Of a stretch of DNA of 64,000 nucleotides, positions 48,975 through 60,774 are shown piece after piece. The position numbers and the translations under genes are program-made. The stretch is from Piromyces finnis (lineage: Eukaryota; Neocallimastigomycota; Neocallimastigomycetes; Neocallimastigales; Neocallimastigaceae), in assembly GCA_002104945.1 (NCBI GenBank), contig MCFH01000091.1, positions 55,595 to 119,594 on the forward strand, given 5' to 3'. Numbering within the stretch: the stretch's first letter is position 1; each line of letters opens with the position of its first letter. The notes beneath the pieces were generated by a model that saw nothing but the letters and a program-made list of their open reading frames with translations, had not been told where the DNA came from and did no database searches.

Positions 48975-50540
48975 TTAACAAGGATCCCAGCTATTTTCTC
49001 CTAAATATACTTTGTAATATATATTTTCATTACATTTATCTACTACATTATCATCTTCATCATAATAAGTGACGGAATTTACTAAACTTATTTCATTGTT
49101 AACTATTGAAGATCCATATTCATTTGAAGTGGAAACTACAGCGTATTTAATTGGCTTGGTACTGTATTTATTTGAAAAATCTTTATTTATTAATTCATAG
49201 AAGGATTTTACGCAATCAATATCAGATTTTTCATTACCTTCAAGGTTTTCAAGTCTAATTTTAGAATATTTTCCAAATTTATTTTGTTTTTCATTAGTAT
49301 TTCTACAATATAACCATCCATTTAATTGATATTTTTTATCTTTTAAGTTATTAATTAGATATTCGGATTTTTCATTAGTATTATTTCCACCTATTAATGA
49401 GGAAGATGAGTCTTGTCTTCCTGAAGTAATTTCTGAAATATAGCATTCAAGATCTCCATAGTTTGTGAATAACTTATCAAAACCTGAACTACAATTTTTA
49501 TTTCCATCATTACAAATTTCACCACAACTTATTGTAGAAATTGGGGTTTCCTTAATATCGGCAATAGTAGTAGTAGTGGTGGTGGTGGTAGTAAGAATAG
49601 TAGTAGTAGTAGTAGTAGTAGTAGGAATAGTAATGGTAGTAAGAATAGTAGTGGAAATGGTAGGAACAGTAGTAATGGTGGTTTCTTTTATATCAGCAAT
49701 GGTTGTAGTTGATTCAATATCATCGATACTAGTGGTAGTAGTGGTTTCTTTAATATCAGCAATGGTTGTAGTTGATTCAATATCATCGATACTAGTAGTA
49801 GTAGTGGTTTCTTTAATATCAGCAATGGTTGTAGTTGATTCAATATCATCGATACTAGTAGTAGTAGTGGTTTCTTTAATATCAGCAATGGTTGTAGTTG
49901 ATTCAATATCATCGATACTAGTAGTAGTAGTGGTTTCTTTAATATCAGCAATGGTTGTAGTTGATTCAATATCATCGATACTAGTAGTAGTAGTGGTTTC
50001 TTTAATATCAGCAATGGTTGTAGTTGATTCAATATCATCGATACTAGTAGTAGTAGTGGTTTCTTTAATATCAGCAATGGTTGTAGTTGATTCAATATCA
50101 TCGATACTAGTAGTAGTAGTGGTTTCTTTAATATCAGCAATGGTTGTAGTTGATTCAATATCATCGATACTAGTAGTAGTAGTGGTTTCTTTAATATCAG
50201 CAATGGTTGTAGTTGGTAAAAATGCAGATGTTGTAGAGTCAATAATAATAGTTTCGATTGTATTATCAACACTACTACTTAAATAAATAGTACTTTCTGG
50301 ATATTTTGTGATTTCATCTATTTCTGAATCTTCAATTTCTTTATCACTTTCATCATCACTACCATTTTCTAATTTACTTAATAAACCGTTATTTTCTTTG
50401 TTAATTATTCCTACATTTTTAATTTCCTTACTCTTACTCTTTCTAACATAACAACGAGCACCGTTGATACCTATGATTTGAACTACTGAAATAATTATAG
50501 AAATAATTAAAATTTTTGATAAAATGTTTTTATATTGCAT
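48975..50540 (-). CDS. Secreted Thr-rich repeat protein with Cys-rich C-terminal domain (gene B, copy 2)
   Basis: 521 codons. Signal peptide, RCYVRK start and C-terminal Cys domain as in 9307-10809. It has eight perfect 21-residue units where copy 1 has seven, and none of the variant residues found in copy 1 (Ala for Thr; EATTTS). The following poly-Thr stretch is one residue shorter. The uniform units suggest recent homogenisation or expansion of the array. The 5' TTTTTA tract is two hexamers shorter than in copy 1. Confidence 0.85.
   Translation of the reverse strand: MQYKNILSKILIISIIISVVQIIGINGARCYVRKSKSKEIKNVGIINKENNGLLSKLENGSDDESDKEIEDSEIDEITKYPESTIYLSSSVDNTIETIIIDSTTSAFLPTTTIADIKETTTTTSIDDIESTTTIADIKETTTTTSIDDIESTTTIADIKETTTTTSIDDIESTTTIADIKETTTTTSIDDIESTTTIADIKETTTTTSIDDIESTTTIADIKETTTTTSIDDIESTTTIADIKETTTTTSIDDIESTTTIADIKETTTTTSIDDIESTTTIADIKETTITTVPTISTTILTTITIPTTTTTTTTILTTTTTTTTTIADIKETPISTISCGEICNDGNKNCSSGFDKLFTNYGDLECYISEITSGRQDSSSSLIGGNNTNEKSEYLINNLKDKKYQLNGWLYCRNTNEKQNKFGKYSKIRLENLEGNEKSDIDCVKSFYELINKDFSNKYSTKPIKYAVVSTSNEYGSSIVNNEISLVNSVTYYDEDDNVVDKCNENIYYKVYLGENSWDPC
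49711..50214 (-). repeat. 63-base coding minisatellite, 8 units
   Basis: Eight tandem 63-base units inside gene B, copy 2. Copy 1 has seven. Confidence 0.93.
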
Positions 50541-52549
50541 TTTTTTAGTAACTACAGGTTTTATTTTTATTTTTATTTTTATTTTTTATTAATTTCGATA
50601 TTTTATAATTTACAATTATAAAATACCATTTATCTTTTTAATTTTATTCTATTTTTTATTTATTAATTTAATTTTGTTATTTAATATGTATATATTTACT
50701 TATTTAAAATGAATACATCAATACAAAGTTTTTTTTTTCTAATACTATTTTACGATATATTAGCCGTTGTATAGTAAAAGTAAAAAAATTTATATTATTA
50801 TTATATTTTTTTTGTTTTTTCTTTAAAAAAAAAGAAAAAGAAAAATTATCACAAGGAGATGTACTACTCATTATTATTATTTACTGTTTTATAACATAAT
50901 ATAATATAATATAATAAATTAATTAATTAATATAATAATAAATTAACAGTTACATAAAGTGTTACAATTGAAAACTATATTTACTATTAAAATAAAACCA
51001 CCAAAAAAAATATTCTATTAAGGATTAAAAAATAAACCAATAAAATATATTTTAATATTTAAATATCGTTCAATGTAATTCTCTCTCCTTTATCGTATTA
51101 ATATAATAAAATTAAACTACTTTATATATAGTATAAGTTATAATAATAAAACTTTATATATCATTCTAATATAATAATATGGAGAATAGAAATATAACAA
51201 ACCATATTTTATATATATCTTATCATTGAAAATTAATATATTTATATTATATTATGTAATTAAATTAAAAATATTAATAATTTTAAAATAAAAATGCTTT
51301 TTAATTTTTAGAAAAACAATGGAAATATTTATTAATGATTATTAGTAAAATAATAACAAAATAATAACCCTATGTTAAAATTTAGTTAAGTTATACGTTA
51401 TACATATCAACAATAATAATATTATTATTAATAGCGATGCATTAAAATAGTATAATAGTATATAAAATCATCAAATTTATCATTCATTTCTTTTAGTTTG
51501 TAGTTAATATCTTTTTCTTTTATTCTTTATTATATTTAATTTTTATTTAAAATATCTTCTTTGTTATATATAAATTTATTATAGGCTAATTTACAATTTA
51601 ATAATTAAAACCATTATATTCAATTTAATACTATATAATTTTACCCATAATTCAATTTACTATTTTACAATCGATTAATATTAATGGAAAGATGAATAAT
51701 ACAACTTTTTATTTTTTTATTAATTAATTTAATAGATATTCTATATATATCTGTTGTTTCATTATAAGTCTTTTTTTTTTTAAAAAAAAAAAAAAAATTA
51801 GTTATTATAAATAAAATAGATTGTTATACGCAATAACAACAATATATATAAATGTAATCAACCAGTCCAAAATTTATTAATTACCATTTCAACTATAACT
51901 AAACTAATAATAATAAAAATATATTTTATTAAAATGGATAAATAGAAATAAAAATTAAATATAATAGAAAAAAAAACATTACTATTCACTTTATGAACCA
52001 TGTAAACTTCAAATTGTTATTACATAATTTTATATCAATTCATTTTCCTATAAAATGGAAAAAAAAAAAAAATTAACTGAGAAACCTAATCAATTTAATT
52101 TTTCTAATGTCTCCAGAATATTTGAATTAAATTAATATATTGCTATTTAAAATTAATATATATTATTTTTAATGTAAATATATAGATATTTAATACATTT
52201 ATAAAACTAAGAAAGTTGAACTTTTTTTTTTTTTTTTTTTTATTTTTATATTTTTTATAAATAATTATAAAAATTACTTTATCTATGTATCTAAAAAACG
52301 AAAATAAAAATAGAAAAATAAAATAATTAATAAAATATTATAAATTATTAAAAAAAATTAAATAAATAAATAAATAAATATATATATATATATAGTTTAA
52401 AAAATCAAATAGTTCTACTTTTTAGTTATGAAAGATTTGATAAGAAAATAACTTTATATAACCTACCAAAAGTAATCATATTCTTTGCTATAAATTATAA
52501 AAATTAAAAATATATACATATATTATATAAAATAGTTTTCCTTGAGAAT
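50541..52549. other. Divergent intergenic region between genes B and C, copy 2
   Basis: Counterpart of 10810-12828, nearly identical over most of its length. Hexamer tract at 50559-50590, T11A16 junction at 51771-51797, poly-T run near 52221-52241. No ORF or RNA gene seen. Confidence 0.65.
51771..51797. repeat. Poly-T/poly-A junction (T11A16), copy 2
   Basis: Counterpart of 12051-12077. The T/A boundary is shifted by one base with total length unchanged. Confidence 0.8.
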
Positions 52550-55500
52550 ATGTTAACTATTATTTTAGTTATATTCCAACTAATAGGATTATTTAACTGT
52601 GAATCCATTGAATATATTGGATTTTCAGCATTATATAATCCTAATACAGTTAGTCTAAGCACAGATTTTATAAACTTATATGATCTTCCATATGAATATG
52701 ATATTAACCTCAAGGATTTGAATATTTACAATGAGCATATAGTAAATTTAACATGGACGAAAATTGAAGATATAAATCCCTTAGTCGTTTCAAAAATAAG
52801 TTCTACAAAGTTTAAGTATGGAATTAAGCTTTTAACTTCAGCGTTTTTGAAAAGGTATATTGACTCTCATAAAAGTACCGGTGAAGAAATAAACAATTTA
52901 AATTTATATATTGAAAATTTAAATGATAATACAAAAATTAGTTTTTCCAATGAATCTATTGAAAGCAATAACGGTAAAGATTCTAGTGAATCAACATTTT
53001 CTTATCCAGAACAAACATACAACATAATTATGAGAAATAAATTATGTTTGTTCCTAAGATACAACATTCCAGATAGACCCGATTTAAATATTGGAGGAAT
53101 AACATACTCCGATTTAAGATACACTATTAATGAAATGTGTGATTCTTTTGCTTATGAAGACTATAAATTAAATAACATTGGTTTGAGCGGAAATGATAAA
53201 ATTTTTAATTATCTATTCCTATCTCCTATTGGTACCTCCTTTGATATTGAAAATGATAAAGAAAGATATGTTAATTATAACAAGTACTATCAGCTTCCCA
53301 TCGGTTTAGAACATTTAATTTCTCTTGCTATTAACGATAAAATACAATTGACCTACGAAGATATAATTAATAGTATTATCAACACCTCAACAAATACCAT
53401 TTTTAATTATTTAATGGCGGAAAGGGGAACAGTAAATTATAATATTAGGAATACAGATTCATTTAAGAATGCTTTTCAATATGGAAGTAGATTCATTGAA
53501 AGTCGAGCTTCCTTTATTTCCATAGGAAATCATATGGCTGAATATCCTGAAAATCTTTATACTGAATATCAAGATAAAAAATGGGAATTAGCCATGTTAA
53601 TGAAAAAGATGACTATTGAAGAAAACTTTTTATATGATATTAAAAATATCTTAGTACAAGAGGGGAAAAATATTGAAGAATTTCTACCATTTGGTGTATA
53701 TTTTGAGGATATTCCTTTTTCTATTTATAAAAATTCAAATTCTAAAAAAGAATCTTACTATCATTTGTTCAACTCCATTAAGCATTTAAATCTTAAGCCT
53801 ACCAGCATTTGGAATATCGTCATTTTATTTGAAAATCTGATAAAAGAATTTGAAATTTATGATAATGCTTACCATGAAGAAAAATCAGTGGATACTGAAA
53901 ATTTCTTTAATCATATGAAACAAATTTATAACAGATTTTATAACTATTATGACAAAGAATATAAAAAGTTGATAAATTCAATAAATTACAAAAACAACAT
54001 TAAATATATTATGAATAAGAACGAACTATTACGAAATAATGATATCAATAGTTACTACAATGTCAAAGAAAATAAATTTGATATAGACAGTATTATAAAT
54101 GATAATAAAATAGTGTATAATACCAACGATAATGATAATATCAACGATAATGTTTATATCGATGACGATAATACTGATGGTATTGAGGATATCGATATTG
54201 ATGAATACGAAAATATAATTACTTTAGGGTATGATATTAACAATAATTTAATTACCATTCCATACGAAGAATTAAACAACTTATATTTATATGAAACTAT
54301 TCAATATGACTCTCATGGAAACGTTGAAAGTATTGATAATCAAAGCATGCTATCTTTTCTGGATAGTTCTTCCGGAAATTACAGTATAGCCGATCAGATT
54401 TACAATTTCAATAATAATGTTGAAACTGATGAAAATATTCAGACTTACTATAGTTATAAAAGCAATATTTATGAGGAAGAACAATTGTTATTAGAATTAA
54501 AATTAATTAAATTTATTGAAAATCTAATAAATGAAAAATCCATTAAAATTTTAGATGGAGTCATGAATAATTATTTGGATAGTTTAAATAAGAATGTAAA
54601 GAAAATTGAAAACTATGAATATGTCACCAAGGATGATTATTTGGTAATTTTAAATTACTTGGCAAATATCTTAAAAAATAAGAGATTATCCATTTTAACT
54701 GGAAATAATAAATCTTACAATTTTGAAGAAATGCTTAGTATTTATAATAGGGTATTTGACTTGGCTTTAGATTTGGATAAGTCAAATGATGAAGACTATT
54801 CTAATAGCCTTCAAAAATGTACTATCGATAAAAAGTTATATGAAGAATTGTATAGTAGCAGCAACAATAATACTCTTAACTTATACGACGTTTTAAACCT
54901 CTCAACAACAAAAAAATTGATATTAAATTATAATGATAAATATGACAGGTATATTTATAATTACATTCCAATAGTAATTGAAAATTATCAATTTGAAAAA
55001 AATATAGAAATATCCGGCATTTTAAATGAATTAGAAATAAAAATTAAAAAATTTGATATTGACAGCATTATAAAGGAAATGGAAAATGATATACAAAACA
55101 ATTATGCTACCAAGATTATTTTCCAAAAAGATATTTTATATAAATATGAAAATGTTATAAACAAGTATGTTTCTAATGTTGAAATGTACAATCAAATTTC
55201 AATTATTTATTTTGAGCAAATGAAAAAAAAGGTATCCACGGGGCTTATTTATCATCCTAAATTGGAAATGTATTTGGAATTATTTTATAAATATTACCAA
55301 GCATTAATTTATTCAGACATTTTAAATTCAAGCGACTACAAAACCGACTGCGAAAATAGTTATTTAGGAATACCTTACTATGGATGTACTTCCTATAAAA
55401 TCGATGAAGATGGAGAATTGTTGAAATTGTCTGATCTTATTGGCATTAATGAAAATGTTAACTCTTTTATGTTAAAGAAAATGAAGTACTGGATGAAAAA

Positions 55501-55978
55501 ATATATTCAAAATATAAAGCCAATGTATAGAAATAAAGATCTTGTTGAATATGCAGTTCAATTTATCGGTGAAAGTAGCGTAAAAGAAGATTTATTGTGT
55601 TCGATTGAAGATGCTTTAATCGAATTTTATAAAATTTTATCAAAAGATTTTGTTAATTATTCTACATTAAATATTAACAGTTTTAAAATATTATCAAGAT
55701 ACTACAAAATTATCAATAATAAATTAATAAATAAAAAGCTTTCAGACAGTCAAGTTATTTTTATTAATAGGTATTTAAGCTATATTGGCAAGTTAATTAG
55801 TCTCAATGTGAATAAGGATATAAATCAAATTGTAATTGATGGTTCATCTACAAATACAGAAAAAAATGTATTAATGACTTATGCTAATATTATTTTGCCA
55901 TTATATAACCATCTCAAAACATCCTATCATGCTACTTTTAATTTGGATAATATAATTGATATTATCAATGACTTTTAA
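52550..55978 (+). CDS. Secreted orphan protein, intact copy (gene C, copy 2)
   Basis: 1142 codons from ATG to TAA. A short signal peptide (MLTIILVIFQLIGLFNC, cut near residue 17) opens the protein. The body reads as mainly helical, rich in Asn, Ile, Leu, Tyr, with an acidic Asn/Asp tract (~522-556) and few cysteines (KLCLF, NEMCD, a CENSYLGIPYYGC pair ~950-965). The short word KFDIDSII occurs twice, just before the acidic tract and at ~837-844. No Thr-rich linker, lectin module or catalytic motif was recognised and I cannot name a family. Secretion is supported by the leader. The full-length frame here, against three broken ORFs in copy 1, shows this is the ancestral form. Divergently transcribed from gene B. 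Confidence 0.85.
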   Translation: MLTIILVIFQLIGLFNCESIEYIGFSALYNPNTVSLSTDFINLYDLPYEYDINLKDLNIYNEHIVNLTWTKIEDINPLVVSKISSTKFKYGIKLLTSAFLKRYIDSHKSTGEEINNLNLYIENLNDNTKISFSNESIESNNGKDSSESTFSYPEQTYNIIMRNKLCLFLRYNIPDRPDLNIGGITYSDLRYTINEMCDSFAYEDYKLNNIGLSGNDKIFNYLFLSPIGTSFDIENDKERYVNYNKYYQLPIGLEHLISLAINDKIQLTYEDIINSIINTSTNTIFNYLMAERGTVNYNIRNTDSFKNAFQYGSRFIESRASFISIGNHMAEYPENLYTEYQDKKWELAMLMKKMTIEENFLYDIKNILVQEGKNIEEFLPFGVYFEDIPFSIYKNSNSKKESYYHLFNSIKHLNLKPTSIWNIVILFENLIKEFEIYDNAYHEEKSVDTENFFNHMKQIYNRFYNYYDKEYKKLINSINYKNNIKYIMNKNELLRNNDINSYYNVKENKFDIDSIINDNKIVYNTNDNDNINDNVYIDDDNTDGIEDIDIDEYENIITLGYDINNNLITIPYEELNNLYLYETIQYDSHGNVESIDNQSMLSFLDSSSGNYSIADQIYNFNNNVETDENIQTYYSYKSNIYEEEQLLLELKLIKFIENLINEKSIKILDGVMNNYLDSLNKNVKKIENYEYVTKDDYLVILNYLANILKNKRLSILTGNNKSYNFEEMLSIYNRVFDLALDLDKSNDEDYSNSLQKCTIDKKLYEELYSSSNNNTLNLYDVLNLSTTKKLILNYNDKYDRYIYNYIPIVIENYQFEKNIEISGILNELEIKIKKFDIDSIIKEMENDIQNNYATKIIFQKDILYKYENVINKYVSNVEMYNQISIIYFEQMKKKVSTGLIYHPKLEMYLELFYKYYQALIYSDILNSSDYKTDCENSYLGIPYYGCTSYKIDEDGELLKLSDLIGINENVNSFMLKKMKYWMKKYIQNIKPMYRNKDLVEYAVQFIGESSVKEDLLCSIEDALIEFYKILSKDFVNYSTLNINSFKILSRYYKIINNKLINKKLSDSQVIFINRYLSYIGKLISLNVNKDINQIVIDGSSTNTEKNVLMTYANIILPLYNHLKTSYHATFNLDNIIDIINDF

Positions 55979-57489
55979 ATTTTAAATTTATGATTTTAAA
56001 GAAACAGATACTAAATATTAAACCGATTTTTTGAAAAACAAATGCACAAACCCCATTTTGAACCATAATTTTATAATATTTTATTACCATTAAATTATAA
56101 TTAATAGATTTGATTTTCTTTAGTTAAATGAACCAAAAAAAAAAAAAATAATAAATCAATGGAATAATTAAATGTTTATTAATAATGAATATTTTTTTAA
56201 AAAAAATAAAAGAACTAGTAATAATTATAAATAATGATTAAAATAAATGATAAAAATAAAAAAACAATTTTAAAAAAAAAAATTAAATAAAAAATTAAAA
56301 ATTTAAAAATAAACTAAATAATGAAATACATAAAATAGAATAAAAAGAATAAAATATAAAATATACAACTAAATAAAAATATAGAATAAATAATAATAAA
56401 AATAAAATCAATTAAAATTGAAAAATGATTACATGATACGATTTTAACGTTCAACATAATTAAATATTTTAAATTACTTATATAAATATTTTTTAAAAAA
56501 AATAGAGGAATTGATATATTTACTATTTTTTATTAATTTAAAAATCTTTCAATAATTAAATTATATATATAAATATATAAATATAATTCATTTTCGTTTT
56601 AATCATTATTGAAAAATTCAAATTTATAAAATATCTAATATTTTAATCATAAAGTGGGTAATAATTTTTTATAAAAATATTTATTATTTTTTAATAATAT
56701 AGTTAAACCAAAAGATGAATTATAAAAATATATATATATTATTTAAATATATATATATTATATATATATTAATCATTTAAAAAATAAATACATACAAATA
56801 TATATATAGATATAGATATAGGTATATAGATGGGTAATCATATATTTATATACACATTTTATATTATTATATATATAATAATATAATAACAAATTAAAAC
56901 GCTCAACTCTAAATCTATTTACTTGTAAAAGAAAATTAAAAACATTAAACTTAAGCCATGTTTAATATATAAATAAATTATATTGTTAATTAAGTAATTT
57001 AATTGTGTTTTATTGAAAAAAATAATATAATATATTTGAAATTCATTTTACTGTTATTTGTATGAACTTTACAATATATATTTGCATTAAAAAAAAAACA
57101 TATATTTCCATATATTTATTCAATTGATTAATTATAAAATATAATTACATATTAGAAAATAAAGGAAAAGAATATATTTAATTAAATAATAAATATTATG
57201 TTACACTAAATCTTTCTATTTTATTTTATGGAATTATATATAATTATTTAAAATATCGACGATAATCTATAAAATTTTTTCAAGTTAATATTTTTTATAA
57301 AATAAAATTATATTAAATTATAAAAAAAATAATTATAATAATAAAATAAAAATAAAATAAAAGAAGTAATAGAATAAATAAAAATATGAGAAATCCAATT
57401 TTATATTAATATATAAAATAATATATGCAAATAATAATAATAATAATAAAATAAAGCTTTATATTAATAAAATAAAATAAAATAAAACA
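55979..57489. other. A+T-rich spacer between genes C and F, copy 2
   Basis: Counterpart of 16256-17767 with small indels. An AAAAT tract (57465-57487) touches the gene F start codon. No ORF or RNA gene seen. Confidence 0.65.
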
Positions 57490-60400
57490 ATGTTTACTGC
57501 TTTTTGTTATAAATATAATAAATTAAGAGTAACTTATATTTTATTATTTTTGCTATTTAAAAATGTAATATGTTCATATTATAGCAAAACCAATTTAGTA
57601 GTAAATATAGTAAATGTTAATAGTAGTCTTTGCTTAAGTTACAAAAAGGAAGACTACAGAGCAAGATTAAGTGAGTGTAATACAACTAATAAAAAGCAAC
57701 AATGGATTTTACCGAAAAATGGTGTAGGCTACTTTGTTAATATGTATGATAATAACATTTGTCTATATGTTGGTGATAATGGAACAACACTTACAAGTAA
57801 TTGTTCAAAATACAAAAGTAACATGGTGGATGTTAAAAATGCCAATGGTTATCGTTCAATTAGTGATATTTCACATTCTGATTTATGTCTTGGAGTATTA
57901 GAAGATGATAAAAATTTAGTTAACGATAAAAATACTAGAAATACATATCTTATTAGAGTTGATATGACTAAATGTAATAAATCATATGATGACCAATATT
58001 GGAAATACAATGTTTTATCAGAAAATTATGTATCCAAAAATGATAAAAATGATGGAAAAACAACTTCCAAAAAAACTACTACTACAACTAAAAAAACTAC
58101 CACTACGACTAAAAAAACTACTACTACAACTAAAAAAACTACCACCACGACTAAAAAAACTACTACTACAACTAAAAAAACTACCACCACAACTAAAAAA
58201 ACTACTACTACAACTAAAAAAACTACTACTACAACTAAAAAAACTACCACCACAACTAAAAAAACTACTACCAGAACCAGTACTAAAACTACCAATTTAA
58301 GTACCAGTACAAATTCCAAAGCTACTAGCACCCTTGCTATTACCAGTGCTAGAACTACTAGCACCGGAATATTCACTACTACTACTACTACTACTACTAA
58401 AAATGCTACTACTAAAAATACTAGTAAAACATCTCAAACTTCTACCCCAATAGTAATGACTTATGTCCCTGAGGAAATGAAAGAAACTGATGAAGAAATA
58501 TTGAATCCATATATAGGTTGGTTTCACGGAGCAATCACAGTTGATTTGTCGGATAGACCAGATCTCGACTGTAATTATATTCATTACTTTAGTAAAATTA
58601 AAGATTATGCAAATGGATTACAATACTTGGGAATTAGACTTTCCGAATATAGAGATAGGGAAATTACCGAGGAAGGTCTGAAGGCTTTAGATAATTTATT
58701 AAATGAATATAAAGAAAGAAAAGAAACAATTGATCCCCATACTCAACTAATTTTGAGATTCTACTATGACGGAGCAGAAAATTGCAAATCAGACGAAAAC
58801 TTCAATCCATTAATACCTAACTCTAATACTAAAATTTCCACTTCCTCTAAAAAGAAAAGGAGAGACTTTACTACTACTGCCATTGACAACTTCACTGACA
58901 ATTCCATAGAAAATGAAAAAAAGTTTAAGCAAGTAGAAAATGGTCATTTATATTTAAAATTAGAAGATTTTGAATACATGAAAGAAAAATATGATTTTAA
59001 CATCGGTGAAACTTATTATAATGGTAATAGTAATGATACCGATAATGGCAATGGCAATGCCAATGGTGATGATGATGACGTTGATGAAGTTATGCATGTT
59101 AATGTATTCGATGATGATGAAGGTAAAACCCAAGATTACAGTATTTTAATGAATACAGACGAGTTGGAAACCCAAGGTATATCCTTCATTAATGAAGAAA
59201 ATAATCTACAAATTCTAACATTCACCAATGAAAATGAATTAAAGAAAGAAAATATAGAGTTAACCGAGGAAGAAAATCAAAAGTTTATAAATAAAGAAAA
59301 GTATTTAAGTGAAAAATATTTAAATGAATATAATGAATTAAGTTTATCTGAAAATGAATTAAACGATTATATTGAAAACTCGATATTCTGTAATGATAAA
59401 TTAAATACAGCAGATATAATTGAAACAAACATGAAAATAAAAAGAAGTAATACTGATGCCAAAAATCCAACACCATTTACTAAATACAATGCTACCCAGT
59501 ATAATTACAATCAATTTGAATTTCATGCAGCCAAAGAAATTATCAAGAAATCTTTTACTGTATGTGAAGAAGAAAATTATAATGGTAATGGATATGCATG
59601 TTTAAAAAAAAGGACAATTAATAAATATTGTATTGCAAAGTTTAAACCATCGGATACGAACTGTATAAAATATCAAACCGAAGAAGTAGAACCAGTCAAT
59701 AATTTAGATCTTATTTTAACCCATATTCGCCAAATTTCAAAAATCGTAAACAAGTATACAAATCTAATTTACATATATCAAGGAGCATTTGTAGGAACAT
59801 GGGGTGAAATGCACCATTCTAATTATTTGGATTTATATAATTTAACAAAAATCATGGATACTATTGACTATTCATTTGATTCTTCTATTTTCTTAAGTGT
59901 AAGGAAACCTAGTCAACACCGTGGAGTCAATAACCTATTTAAATTCATGAAAGAAAGAAACTATAAATCAAGTGAAAATAGAATAGGATTGTACAATGAT
60001 GGTTTATTTTACGATGAAAATGATTACGGCACGTACAATAACAATGAACCTAATTCAGATTTAAATTACAATTACGGATTTTTTAAAGCTTCTAGATCTC
60101 AAGAAGTAGATTTCCAAAATAAACTATGCATGAAAGTACCCAATGGTGGAGAAGGTGTAATTAATAGCAAGGTTGACGACGAGAATATTAATATTCCACA
60201 TGATTCAATTTCATCCATATTAAATAAGCCAAAAGCTTATTACAATTTTTATGTTTCTGATCTTCATGCCAGGAATATTCATTTATCTTATTTAGATGAT
60301 GATTATGATAGGAAATTATATAGTCATTGGAATAAAACAGATAGTGAGTATATATACGATTCTGAATGGTCGCTAAATGGAAGGGATTATATAGGTAATC

Positions 60401-60774
60401 ATTTAGGATATCGATATGTAATAAGAGAAACTTCTCTCTACTATAATAATATAATAAAAATTATAGTCGAAAATGTTGGTTATGCTCCAGCATATAAGTT
60501 ATTTGAAACTAATTTGATTTTAAAATCTTTATCATCAAATCAATCTATCGAGATAAAAACAAATACAGATAATAGAAAATGGTATTTAAAGGGTCAAACT
60601 GAAAATCTCTTAGTCAATTTAGAAAACTATTATCCAAAATTAAGAGATAATAATTATGATGTTTATTTCAATATGTATGATCCTAATACAAATCTTTATA
60701 TAAAATTTGCTAATTCAAATAAATATTATAAGAATTTCGGTTATAAAATAGGAACTTTAACTATTGAAAATTAA
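57490..60774 (+). CDS. Ricin-like module + Thr linker + DUF4874/DUF4832 protein (gene F, copy 2)
   Basis: 1094 codons, intact. Signal peptide in ~12-28 (LRVTYILLFLLFKNVIC). Ricin-like module ~30-180 with QQW and DQYW motifs, YFVNMYDNNICL and paired Cys, closely resembling the modules of gene E. Linker of ten KKTTTTT units plus a Ser/Thr stretch (~194-330). DUF4874-like segment from N339 (NPYIGWFHG), interrupted by a long acidic, Asn-rich, low-complexity insertion (~450-650), resuming up to YQGAFVGTWGEMH (E773). DUF4832-like C-terminal part with LYNDGLF, SDLHARNIHLSYLDDDY and RDYIGNHLGYRYV (~965-977). This domain pair is better known from bacteria; function is undetermined and the conserved WGE could suggest a TIM-barrel glycosidase-like fold (inference). 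The insertion is unusual for the family. Confidence 0.85.
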   Translation: MFTAFCYKYNKLRVTYILLFLLFKNVICSYYSKTNLVVNIVNVNSSLCLSYKKEDYRARLSECNTTNKKQQWILPKNGVGYFVNMYDNNICLYVGDNGTTLTSNCSKYKSNMVDVKNANGYRSISDISHSDLCLGVLEDDKNLVNDKNTRNTYLIRVDMTKCNKSYDDQYWKYNVLSENYVSKNDKNDGKTTSKKTTTTTKKTTTTTKKTTTTTKKTTTTTKKTTTTTKKTTTTTKKTTTTTKKTTTTTKKTTTTTKKTTTRTSTKTTNLSTSTNSKATSTLAITSARTTSTGIFTTTTTTTTKNATTKNTSKTSQTSTPIVMTYVPEEMKETDEEILNPYIGWFHGAITVDLSDRPDLDCNYIHYFSKIKDYANGLQYLGIRLSEYRDREITEEGLKALDNLLNEYKERKETIDPHTQLILRFYYDGAENCKSDENFNPLIPNSNTKISTSSKKKRRDFTTTAIDNFTDNSIENEKKFKQVENGHLYLKLEDFEYMKEKYDFNIGETYYNGNSNDTDNGNGNANGDDDDVDEVMHVNVFDDDEGKTQDYSILMNTDELETQGISFINEENNLQILTFTNENELKKENIELTEEENQKFINKEKYLSEKYLNEYNELSLSENELNDYIENSIFCNDKLNTADIIETNMKIKRSNTDAKNPTPFTKYNATQYNYNQFEFHAAKEIIKKSFTVCEEENYNGNGYACLKKRTINKYCIAKFKPSDTNCIKYQTEEVEPVNNLDLILTHIRQISKIVNKYTNLIYIYQGAFVGTWGEMHHSNYLDLYNLTKIMDTIDYSFDSSIFLSVRKPSQHRGVNNLFKFMKERNYKSSENRIGLYNDGLFYDENDYGTYNNNEPNSDLNYNYGFFKASRSQEVDFQNKLCMKVPNGGEGVINSKVDDENINIPHDSISSILNKPKAYYNFYVSDLHARNIHLSYLDDDYDRKLYSHWNKTDSEYIYDSEWSLNGRDYIGNHLGYRYVIRETSLYYNNIIKIIVENVGYAPAYKLFETNLILKSLSSNQSIEIKTNTDNRKWYLKGQTENLLVNLENYYPKLRDNNYDVYFNMYDPNTNLYIKFANSNKYYKNFGYKIGTLTIEN
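58069..58263 (+). repeat. KKTTTTT-coding minisatellite in gene F, copy 2
   Basis: Ten 21-base units in frame throughout; one more unit than copy 1 and without its two single-base indels. Confidence 0.87.
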
